Of a DNA stretch of 16,670 bases, positions 1 to 9,100 are shown piece by piece (the stretch's first letter is position 1; each line of letters opens with the position of its first letter). The position numbers and the translations under genes were made by a program. Under the pieces are notes generated by a model. It saw only the letters and a program-made list of their open reading frames with translations. It made no database searches and had not been told where the DNA came from. This DNA is from Stramenopiles sp. TOSAG23-6 (taxonomy: Eukaryota > Sar), in assembly GCA_900128565.1 (NCBI GenBank), contig LT636090.1, positions 1 to 16,670 of the forward strand, written 5' to 3'.

Positions 1-59
1 TGTTAGGTACAAAATTTCGTACAAAAAAAAAATCATACAAAAAAAAAAAAAAAACATAC
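1..59 (-). mobile_element. Introner copy (partial, cut by window edge)
   Basis: On the minus strand it starts GTATGTTTT right after an exon ending GAAATGAT, followed by a T-rich tract, GTACGAAATTTTGTAC and CCTAACA, where the window ends. Its 3' end is not visible. It lies in the Sfi1-like gene, sense orientation. Confidence 0.8.
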
Positions 60-3000
60 ATCATTTCACGATTTGATTTGACTTCAATAAACAAATTATA
101 CCAATGTCTCCATAGTTGTACTAAAAAATGATGTCGTTTCCGAACTTTTTTTTCTGCTAATTTTCTCCGCCACTTTTTTATCATTCCTATTGCACGTTTT
201 TTGTTGATTGAAAGTATAAATTGTCTCACACGACCACTTTTATTAGACTTTTCATTCCATATATCAAAAACATTTGTCAATAAATTATTGACATAAAAAG
301 CAACTGCAGCTGCATTTTTGCGTGACTGTAAAACACTCTTGATTTTTCGTACTCTCCATTGCACGAAATATTTCGATATGGTACGACGAAGTTGTCCCAA
401 TAATACATGTATTTTGGAAAAATATTTCAAAAAAAATTTTGTTAGGTACAAAATTTCGTACGAAAAAAAATCATACAAAAAAAAAAAAAAAACATACATT
501 CCTCGCGATATTCTTGGTGGATTTTCTGTGATTCAGGTAATTTATCCACTTTTGAAAGTGTAATTTTCTATTTTGATGAAGCTGTCGCCATTCAAATTGA
601 GATATTCGAATGTATTATGAAGAAATATTTATTTTTTACGAAAAAAAAAAAATTGTTAGGTACAAAATTTCATACCAAAAAAAAACAAAATTGAAATTAA
701 ATTTTAAAAAACGTACATGCCTACACGAAAAAATTTAAATGTTTTTGACAAACTTTTCAAATCCCACATGTAATAAATGGCTTCATCCCTTTCTCGTTTA
801 CATATGAGCATTTTAGCTTGTTTCCTCCATCCATTAAATATTGAAAGGACAGCGGCACGTACACTTTTTTCATTTACCTTTTCATACAAACCACCGATAA
901 TATTTCTTGTATTTACGAGCTTTTTTGCACGTCTGAAAAAACTGCGTTGTCTTATTTCAACTTGTGCACGTTTACTTATAGAATTCCGTATGTTTTCTGC
1001 ATCTAATAGAGGAACTAAAAATGAATTCCAAACTTTCTTTAACAATTTTATTCGATAATGTTCAATAGCTATATGTTTTCGACTCACGTCCTGTGTATAT
1101 GTTTTGCTCTTATTAGGTGAAGGGAATTTGTCTTCATTCATTAAAGGCATCGAGTTATTGTTACTATTCATTGAATTTTTATTTCCTGAATGATCAATTG
1201 TCTTCGTTTCGACTTGTTTAGGAATATCAATATCTTTTGATATGTATTTAAAAAAAATAGTTCAAATTTTATATTCGTTAGATATGGAATTTCGTATAAA
1301 AAAAAATGGAATTCATGATGAAAACGTATCGAATAAAAACTCAAAAAAAAAAACTTTTTTTTTGTTAGGTACGAAATTTCGTACTAAAAAAAATCATAAT
1401 GAAAACGTACATAATTGTATCGAGTGGAAATTTACGTGCTCTTGGTGTTTCAGCTTCACTAGACTCGTTTTCGCCACTGGCAATTATCCAACCTTTTTCA
1501 CAACCTTGATTGAATTCTTTCAAAATTCTAACCTTTGTTTTCACAATACTTGCCGCATTAGCAATATGTTGCTTATACGTACTTGAAGTTTTTTTAACGG
1601 AAATTTTATGTAATATTGGAGTTTTTTGAGGACTACTAGTAAACGTTTCTTTGTATTTTTGTGTGTCATTTGAAGCATTTTGAAGTGATTTTTTCTTTTT
1701 AGTAATGGATTGTTTTTTTATTGTTGGCGTTTGTAATGAATGTGAAGATTCGAAACTTTCTTTTTTTATTGTTGGCGTTTGTAATGAATGTGAAGATTCG
1801 AAACTTTCTTTTTCTCCAATATGAAAACTCTCCTTCAGTGATGCTGCGCTTGCTAAGGCATCTACTCGAAAACCAGATCTCAATGCTAGGCTTCGAGCTT
1901 TTCTTTGCGATTCTCTTTTTGGTGTACACACCGAAATGAACTCATTTTCTAAAGATACGCTTAATACTTTTCTGCCCTCACTTATAGCCTTTGTCATTCG
2001 ATATTGTTTTTCAGGGGTTTGTGTTATTGATAACGTTACATTTGGGGTAATCTTTTGTTTCTTTTTTGAAGTTGATAATGTGTTCCGTATAGGTGATGTA
2101 ATCTTTTGTTTCTTTTTTGAAGTTGACAATGTGTTCCGTTTAGGTGATGTAGCATTTTGTTTCTTTTTTGAAGTTGACAATGTGTTCCGTTTAGGTAATC
2201 TAGTATTTTGTGACGTTTTTATTTCTGGCGAAGTTGTGAAAGTCGGTTTCACTTCGATCATTTCGTTTATAGAATTTACATTTCCTTCGATCATCTCGTT
2301 TATAGAATTTACATTTCCTTCGATCATCTCATTTATAGAATTTACATTTCCTTCAATAACAGAGACACATACAGGTGATGATACTTTTTTACGTCTCAAC
2401 ATTCGTGAAGATTGCATCCTCTTTCGAATATCACTTTGCTTCTTTACAACTTGTGGTGATACTTTAGACTTTTGTAATTGATTTGATTTTCTAGAATCTT
2501 TGATTTTCTTCTTTTTGATAGATTTGGCAGAGTTTATTTTCTTTACTAATTTAGAGAATATTTCATCTTTAGAATCATCTAATTTTTCGTGTGTTTTATC
2601 ATGTATAGACATTTCTAAATTATTTATTTCGTGTGTTTTATCATGTATAGGCATTTCTAAATTATTTCTTGGTTTACGTCTTGCATTAAGTTCTGACTTT
2701 ATCGTTGCTTCTATTTCTAATTTAAGTCCCGATGAAATATCTTCTGGTAAAATATCTGAATTTTGTTCATGTGTCAATTCTTGTGGTAGATTTCGTATCG
2801 AGTGTAAAATATCTGAATTTTGTTCATGTGTCAATTCTTGTGGTAGATTTCGTGTCGAGTGTAAAAGTGTGTGAGATTTCATTTGATTTGAGATTTCGAT
2901 ACGTCGATTATGAATTTCCGAATAGCTATTTTCTGCTTTTTGTTTTTTTTTACGTGTACTTTTATCATGTATCTTTGATGACACGTGTCTTTTCCGTCGA

Positions 3001-4619
3001 ATGTGATTACACGATTGATTTTTTTTTTCGCTCCATTTTAAATGAGTGAAAAAATTATATGGTAATATTTTTCTACCAATTTGATCTGGAGCAGATTTGT
3101 ATCCAAATTTTCTTTTTCGTCTACGTTTCTTTGGTGTAGTATACTTTTTATTATTTCTATTATTTTTATTATTTCTATTATTTTTATTATTTTTATTGTT
3201 TTTACTGTTTTTATTGGTTTTTTTCTTTGCTTTTCGTTTCACTACATTTTTTTTTAATGTATACGAATGACTATCATCATCATTTCTATCATTTCTTATC
3301 GTTTCAATATCAGTTTCTGGCATGTATTGTGAAAAAAAAAATTGTATAAAATTCGTTAGGTACAAAATTTGGTACAAAAAAATAAATAAATTTGAAATTG
3401 ATAAAACGTACATTTTCACTAGTAATTGAAAGTCTGGTACAGCCTTTGGTACACCGAGTGGCTTGTTATATACAAATACAGTGGCATTATTATTCTCTAT
3501 AGTACTATGATCTGTTTTTGAATTATTGTCTTCTTTTTCTTCACCAGCATGAAAAATTCTGTCCGTTACCCGGCGCCATTTCGCTTTCAAATTAGAGATA
3601 TATTTTTTTTTGTTACGTTTTCTTTCGCCATCTTCATCGAAAGTTTTATTTGGTTTATTTCCTTCACGATATTCACGGGAAATATTCTTTGGACTATTTT
3701 TGGTTGTTGAGGTATCATTTTGATTTTTATCCACATCACCAGAAATATTATTATTATTATCATCATCATCCTTTTTTCTTGATTTTCCTTTCCAAGAATT
3801 GAAAATATTTTGACGCAACTGACGCTCTTTTAATGCTGACCTCCAAGTTTTCAAATATTTATAAGGGAAATTCATACATCGTTTTCGCCATAAATATATT
3901 CCAATATTTCTACATCTTGACCTTTTCTTGGCCCAAATGTTCCATAGTTTCAATATACGAGGTGCAGTTATGTCTTTCATCGTATATGAACGCCATGCTG
4001 AAAAATGACGAAGCAACTGGATCCGTCTATTACGTGATGCATATGGAAGAGTCCAGAACTCAACTGGCATTTCTGAAAGGCATGTAACATGTGACAAAGA
4101 TAGATGATGAGTTGCGCATAAATTTGGTTCCGAAGACAAAGGTACTGAAGTAATGAAAGGCTTACTATTTGAAGTATTCTCGTCAAAACTACTATCATAA
4201 GTGGTATTAGTAGCATTTACAGTCCATCGATCTATATTTTTTTGAAGAATGGGTTTAAAACTATCTTGACTCTGAGTTTTTTTTTGAATACGTAGTGGAC
4301 TTTTAAAGCCCTGCGGCGTTTCTTGTGATTTCGTTTCAGAAGCAACATTTAAAACTATCGAAGATATAGCTCTCAACTGATTTGATATTGCAGACTCTGT
4401 CACAGCAAAATTGAGGTTATAATCTGGTACTGAGTACTCCACTTTTCTGTGGAAAGGTTTACTCCGAGTTTTGCGAATACGCGAAGGCAGAGTTGATCGA
4501 GGAGGAGTCGGCGGTCCATTAAATGGACTTTTACGAACTCGACTAATATTTCGATACGGGCTTCTCGACGAATTACTCTGAATAGGCATCACACTATGAT
4601 TTTGTGATTTTAAAGGCAA
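1..4619 (-). CDS. Sfi1-like centrin-binding repeat protein, 3' end beyond window
   Basis: Exons on the minus strand are 4619-3412, 3321-1411, 1241-717, 609-498 and 406-60; the gene continues past the left edge after a partial intron at 59-1. Phases (2, 2, 2, 0, 2) are consistent throughout. About 1367 residues are visible. Residues ~200-280 hold tryptophan-centred repeats (HFSAWRSY, LWNIWAKK, YLWRKRC, YLKTWRSAL, FNSWKG), and the last exons resume them (FEWRQL, FQKWINYL, FVQWRVRK, VFDIWNEK, MIKKWRRKL, LWRHWYNLF). This spacing is typical of Sfi1 repeats, which bind centrin in long helices at centrosomes, basal bodies or spindle poles. Between them lies a basic, Lys/Asn/Ser-rich, probably disordered region of roughly 800 residues with several in-frame tandem peptide duplications. 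The Met at 4619 is the first in the frame. A basal-body or centriole role is inferred from the repeats; orthology is not proven. Confidence 0.72.
407..497 (-). mobile_element. Introner intron, 91 bp, GT..AT
   Basis: Minus strand: exon ..GAGGAAT, intron GTATGTTTT...CCAAAATACAT, exon GTATTATTGG... It contains TTTCGTACGAAATTTTGTAC and CCTAAC. Removal at these ends keeps frame (phase 0, ..IARN/VLLGQ..). The first AG downstream of the element end is about 57 nt into the next exon, so GT-AG splicing would delete a W-repeat segment. Confidence 0.85.
610..716 (-). mobile_element. Introner intron, 107 bp, GT..AT
   Basis: Minus strand: exon ..GTAGGCAT, intron GTACGTTTTTTAAAA...TTCATAATACAT, exon TCGAATATC... 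It contains GGTATGAAATTTTGTACCTAAC-type core. Exact removal joins phase 2 to phase 2 (..FFRVG-I-RISQFEWRQL..). The nearest downstream AG (CGACAG) would put the following exon out of frame, so canonical GT-AG fails here. Confidence 0.87.
1242..1410 (-). mobile_element. Double introner intron, 169 bp, GT..AT
   Basis: Two head-to-tail introner units make up one intron in the Sfi1-like gene. Unit 1 (1410-1330) starts GTACGTTTTCATTATGA and has GTACGAAATTTCGTAC plus CCTAAC. Unit 2 (1329-1242) starts ATACGTTTTCATCATGA, has ATACGAAATTCCATAT plus CTAACG, and ends TTAAATACAT. Removing the whole stretch keeps frame (..PLDT-I-ISKDIDIPK..). The shared TACGTTTTCATNATGA points to duplication of one unit, not two independent insertions. 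Confidence 0.8.
1720..1815 (-). repeat. Two tandem 48-bp in-frame duplications (Sfi1-like gene)
   Basis: Two nearly identical 48-bp units encode a 16-residue peptide beginning KESFESSHSLQ. Near identity at the DNA level suggests recent slippage or unequal exchange. Confidence 0.85.
2046..2205 (-). repeat. Three ~51-bp tandem units (Sfi1-like gene)
   Basis: Units of about 51 bp encode RNTLSTSKKKQ followed by a variable linker (NATSPK, KITSPI, KITPN). The region is basic and Ser/Thr-rich. Confidence 0.8.
2253..2351 (-). repeat. Three tandem 33-bp units (Sfi1-like gene)
   Basis: Copies begin at 2253, 2286 and 2319 with an exact 33-bp period and encode the 11-residue peptide MIEGNVNSINE three times. 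Confidence 0.88.
2586..2669 (-). repeat. Two tandem 42-bp units (Sfi1-like gene)
   Basis: Encodes NLEMPIHDKTHE and NLEMSIHDKTHE in succession, a 14-residue period. Confidence 0.8.
2748..2861 (-). repeat. Two tandem 57-bp units (Sfi1-like gene)
   Basis: Encodes a 19-residue peptide twice (LHSTRNLPQELTHEQ.. and LHSIRNLPQELTHEQ..). Confidence 0.82.
3140..3225 (-). repeat. Low-complexity Asn/Lys (NNKNNR) tract
   Basis: An ATTATTTTTATT-like simple repeat on the plus strand encodes a KNNKNNRNN tract on the minus strand of the Sfi1-like gene. Confidence 0.8.
3322..3411 (-). mobile_element. Introner intron, 90 bp, GT..AT
   Basis: Minus strand: exon ..CTAGTGAAAAT, intron GTACGTTTTATC...TTCACAATACAT, exon GCCAGAAACTG... 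Core GTACCAAATTTTGTAC with CCTAAC. Exact removal gives ..FQLLVK-M-PETDIETIRND.. in frame. The first downstream AG (GCCAG) is out of frame with every nearby GT donor. Confidence 0.87.
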
Positions 4620-5058
4620 TTGCCAATCTTAACTGCTAAATGAAATGGGGTAAATCAACATTAGAGTATTAATATCAGTGTTTTTGAAATAAGTAAACAA
4701 GTTTAAACACTTTAGGCGAAGGAGGTACTCCAAAGCAAGGTTTAAAAATCGAAAACACGAAATCGAAACGAAAGTGCCATTAAATTTTTAAATAATATTG
4801 AATTCATTCCAAATTGGTTCTATTTGCTATTGTAGACAATGTAGAGCAACAGGTAAATAAACATAATACTTTTATATACAAAAAAACTAAATGTGTAAAT
4901 ATTGAATGATAAAGTATACAACTCTGCTTTTGGGATTCGTGAAGTGTAGCGTCAGGTAAACTTGATTGCTTTCCAGCCATTTTATCAATCTTTCCTTCAA
5001 TCGCTCTCTATTACAATATTGAAACACATATAAAATCATTTTGTACTTACATTTGTAC
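4620..5058. other. Intergenic: PDI 3' UTR with SECIS, then Sfi1-like gene promoter
   Basis: 439 bp between two minus-strand genes. The right part is the 3' UTR of the selenocysteine PDI and carries the SECIS candidate (4948-5005). The left part should hold the promoter and 5' UTR of the Sfi1-like gene. No supported ORF or RNA gene other than the SECIS hairpin is seen. Confidence 0.6.
4948..5005 (-). promoter_or_regulatory. SECIS element candidate (type II-like)
   Basis: Minus strand, starting about 54 nt after the PDI stop. Lower helix AGCG/CGCT (5005-5002 with 4951-4948). Internal loop with TTGA (5000-4997) opposite TGA (4954-4952), matching the U-G-A / G-A core of SECIS quartets. Upper helix of 13 steps: AGG/CCT, A-A mismatch, AAG/TTT, A-G mismatch, TTGAT/ATCAA. 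The apical loop opens with AAAA on its 5' side, as the conserved unpaired AA requires. It then has a mini-helix GCT/AGC closed by GGAA, as in type II SECIS. SECIS elements recruit SBP2 and eEFSec to decode UGA. Found by eye; energy and SECISearch score not computed. Confidence 0.72.
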
Positions 5059-5925
5059 TTAAAGTTCATTCTCAGTCCGATTATGTTTTTTTGTTTGTTG
5101 TTTGTTTTTTTCATTTTTTTGCTTTTTATCTTTCTTTTTGTTTCTTTTCTTTTTACCAGAATTAGGGTTAGTAATTGCCTTTTTTAGTGCATATGAGTAT
5201 AGAAAATTATTTACCTTATTATAAGTAAATTTCTTTGAAAAAGTAAATATTTCTCCATCACCACCTGTTCCCTTTAAAACAATGAGAGATGGCAATGCAA
5301 CTTTACCAGATTTTGATTCAAGATACTTTTTTGCAATCTCTTGAGTATTTGAGCCACTTTTGACTTCGGCAATGAGCAACTTCCGTCTATAGTTCACACT
5401 CATTGCTTTAATTAGAGGAGGCAAACTTCTCTTACCAAAATATATTGCTTTTGGCAAAGCATATCGATCTGCTTTGGCAAAGAAATTTGATAAATCTGAA
5501 GGTTTTCTTACTCTTTCCACAAAGTAAGGCATATGTGATGCAGCGAAATCGAACATTGCTTTTGCCTTTCTTTCCTGTTGGTATTCAATGACCAACTTTT
5601 CTTTACTTTTCTTCTTTTTTGGTTTAAGTATTTTAATTGTTGGAGTACCACTAATCGATCCTAAAAGTGGAGGCATCTGCCCTCTTTGCTCAGTGTCCCA
5701 ATAAGCCACTTTTATCATATTTTTCCCCATAGACGCGAGTTGTTCATACTCTGAAGTGAGTAATTGACAGTGACCTCAGGAGTTTCTGCAAATGTTTACA
5801 ATCCAAACGTGGGGAGACTTTTTTAGTTCATGAAAATTCCGAGGAGTTAAAGGTATAACTGACGATGTATATGGATTTTCAGCTGCAACTAATACAGTTG
5901 TCAACAATGCAAATTGAAGAAACAT
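5059..5925 (-). CDS. Selenocysteine-containing protein disulfide isomerase-like protein
   Basis: 288 residues if TGA at 5778-5776 is read as Sec (stop TAA at 5059). The Met at 5925 is chosen because it begins a clear signal peptide (MFLQFALLTTVLVAA). An upstream in-frame Met at 6024 would bury that signal. A thioredoxin fold follows at ~20-105 with active site U50-G-H-C53, then a helix like the PDI one (SEYEQLA) and the cis-Pro loop GTPTIKIL (P95). A second thioredoxin-like region lies at ~140-245 (LPKAIYF..., LPSLIVL). The Lys-rich tail ends RTENEL, possibly a degenerate ER-retrieval signal. Predicted role: thiol-disulfide exchange during protein folding in the ER lumen. The PDI consensus Trp before CGHC is Ser here. 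TGA ends other genes in this window (9491, 11528), so it is not generally reassigned. The Sec reading is inferred from active-site alignment plus the SECIS. Confidence 0.85.
5776..5778 (-). other. In-frame TGA read as selenocysteine
   Basis: Codons run TGC AGA AAC TCC TGA GGT CAC TGT CAA, i.e. C-R-N-S-U-G-H-C-Q, with Sec exactly where PDIs have the first active-site Cys. The same frame stays open for 238 residues after the TGA. Confidence 0.85.
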
Positions 5926-6113
5926 ATTGCGATTATTAGAAGAACAACGAATGAATTTGACTTTTGAGCGACTTTTGATTTGATTTCCTTTTGATTCAAT
6001 TTTCAAGCAAGTCAAAAATGCCACGTGTCGCGATTTAGAAACCTGCGTTTATATGCGAAGTCCGCGAATTAGAATAGAAAGTAACTAAAAATGTACACTT
6101 TAAATCTTCAATA
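5926..6113. promoter_or_regulatory. Divergent promoter region, PDI and zinc-finger gene
   Basis: 188 bp separate the two start codons. It contains a palindromic CACGTG at 6022-6027 (E/G-box-like); the same hexamer occurs at 9533-9538 upstream of the ODR4-like gene. A shared bidirectional promoter is inferred from geometry. Confidence 0.5.
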
Positions 6114-9100
6114 ATGGACAAAGAGTGCACCAGACTTTCAAACAGTCAATGGAAATGCACTCTTTGTACATTACTGAATTGTACAGAGTCGCTAAAGTGT
6201 ATTGCATGTGGCAATCTTCGCTATGAAGGTAAAGTCACCACTAGATCAAGATTACCACAAAAAAACATTGGTAAATGTTTTTTGATTAAATGTCCAGAGT
6301 ATGACGATAAAGATCATGCTCTCAAAGTAATAAGTAGTGATCGGTTAGATATAGATACAACAAGTTTGAAGTGCCTTTACTTAGTAAAAAATAAAAACTG
6401 GGTAGAATGGATAGAATTAGAGGATTTTTCAAATAGGATGGTTAAGGAGGCTTTCCTCTGTCCATTTTGTAATGGAAAATGTTGTCTTAAGTGTAACAAC
6501 CTAGGATATTTTCTGGACAAAAAAACAGAAGAAATTACTCCATTCAATGATAGTGATAGTGATAGCGTTGACAATTCAATACCAAAGAATAAGAAAAAAG
6601 GGAAACGGGGAAGGAAACGAAAAGTAAATCAAATATCTAGGATTTCGTCATTCAACAATAATAGTCCTAGTACAATTTTTAACAAAAAAAGTGCACGTTT
6701 TCATCATTCATTTCAATTTTTTTTTTCATAGAAAATTTTGTACCTAACAAATTTCAAAAATTTTGAAATATTTTTTTACAATTCATCATGGTTGCTCAAA
6801 TATACCACGATCAACATCATCTAACCTACAACTTTCTACACTTGATGGAAAGTATATTTATGCAAAATATCCTCATGCCACTTGTAAAAAAGATACATAT
6901 GCAAAAGTTTCAATTTGGAAAAAAACGAATGATATAAGATATTTTTTATTTTTTTTCAATTTCGAATTTATTTTTTTTTTCAAAACATTTTTTAATTAAC
7001 AAATTGTACAAAAAAAAATATTTTTTCACAATCTATGTATATATTAGAATGGAAACATACAAATATTGAAACTGCACTAACTACAAATCAATTCGAAAAT
7101 TATTTTATAGCAAAATGTTTTCGTTGTGAGTACTGTGGATTTCATTCGGATAAGATGCATCTACTTGAGGAGCATAAAAAAACATGTAAATTTTATTTTT
7201 TTTCAATTTCAAATTTATTTATTTTCGTACGTAATTTTGTACCTAATGATTTTTTAATGATTTCTTGTTTTTTCACAATACATGTACACCAACTCCAAGA
7301 AATGAGAGATTATTTACACAATCCAATGATGCAAAAGCTCATTGTTTTCGTTGTGGTGAAAAGATAAGCTGTGTAAATGATAAATGTAAATGGACAAAAA
7401 TTGAAGGTGAAAACATAGATGTTAAAATAACACTATGTCATCATTCAACTGGAAAAGACTGTAATATTTTTCGTAAAAACCGCGAATTTATGCAAGTTAT
7501 TTGTGGCGATTGCAATAAGAAATGTTGGGTGTGTCAAGACATTGTACTTTGGAAAAATTCCAAGGGGGAATCTGTCTATGTACATTTTATTTTTTTTCAA
7601 TTTTGAATTTATTTTTTCATACGAAATTTCGTACCTAACAAATTTAAGGTTTTTTTTTTTTGAAATATTTTTTCAAAATACATTCACTTTACGTGTGGAT
7701 GGCAATATCTGTGCCTTCAATTGGATGGTTAAACGCTCTGGTGTATGGGCTTACAAATAAGCGTATTAGCCGAATGTACAATGATATGTTAAGACAATCA
7801 TCGATGTATTCTGGTGCGTCTTCTAGATCGAGGGAAAGTGTATGTTTTATTTTTTTTTTAACAAAAAAAACGATTTTTTTTTCGTACGAAATTTTGTACC
7901 TAACGATTTTAATGTTTGAAATATTTTTTCATAATCCATAGTCTTACTGAAGGTTTGTTGCAAAGACTTCCTCCAGGTTTAGAAGCAGCGCTTGCGTTAA
8001 CTCCTAGTACTTCACATGAGCCTTATATTGAAAAAGAATTTGACAGACGTCCTCTTACAACTAGTCGCCTGGCGAGTCATGGTACGTCAGATGATACTGT
8101 AGAGCTTGGACTTGGTCTATGTGAAGGAGTTGCAGCAGCTGTTGAAACTGGTAAATTAGTTTTAGGTAATGTTAGTCAAGAAAGTCAAAATGATGAACAT
8201 TTAAATGAACATTTAAATGAACATTTAAATGAACATTTTATGAAAGATGGCGATAATAGTAGTGTTTATCGTGGCCATTCAATAACTAGATTTGCTAGTA
8301 ATGAAGATGACCCAAACATAGGTCTTAATATAGACAATATGGTAGGCTTGAATAATAGAACAAGATTTCCAAGTATTTGTCGAACAACAACAAATACAAG
8401 TAATACATCAAATGAATTTCCAAGTATATGTCAAACAATGACAAATACAAATAATACAAATGTTTGTACTAGAAATGAAAACACAAATTGTTGTCCAAAA
8501 CCAGATGTTGATAGTACTAATCTTCATAATGTACGTAGTAAAGATAAATTTGTTGATAGTACTAATCTTCATAATGTACGTAGTAAAGATAAATTAGTCG
8601 AGGTTGGTGATACGAATTCAATTTCGAATGTACAAAGTGTTACTGCTCTGGATAAAATGGATAAAATGTCGCCAGTGATACGATTTAGCCTTTGTAAAAA
8701 AGAAGAAACGAATAATGATAATGCATTGCCCTCGATTGCTACTGGTGTCCCAAAAAATGATTCTTTTAACTATGGTAATCCTTCAGATATTCTTGCTCTA
8801 GGTGGAATGAGCCGAGGAAATTCTATTCAGCAGATTGATTCTAATTCGGATCTTACTAGTGTAAAATGTAATCAATACAAAAGCTTCAAAAGCAGTCGTC
8901 GTAAAAGTGGACCGTCAGGTGCTATGGCAAAATCTGGAGATACTCTTATTCGTGTCACAAGTGAAAATAGCATTTCCACTCTTCCAAACAATCGACGTGT
9001 TAGTTTTAATCCAAAGTCATTGACTGAAAAACGAATTGATAATGATAGAAATAGAAGAACATCAACACTATCGACGATTAGTGGATACTCAGGTGCAGCA

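Noticed and set aside
1936-3049. Long plus-strand open frames opposite the Sfi1-like gene
   Set aside because: They mirror the minus-strand repeats, are rich in Phe/Cys/Ile from complementing Lys/Asn codons, and show no domain signal.
5776-5778. PDI as a pseudogene or two separate genes split by TGA
   Set aside because: The frame is intact on both sides, the TGA sits at the catalytic Cys, and a SECIS-like hairpin follows the true stop.
5776-5778. Alternative genetic code with TGA as Trp
   Set aside because: TGA ends the zinc-finger and ODR4-like genes, and Trp would destroy the CGHC active site.
6693-7939. CRISPR-like array (repeats of ~100 bp at ~250 bp spacing)
   Set aside because: The spacers are coding exons in one continuous frame and the repeats are diverged introns in a eukaryotic gene.
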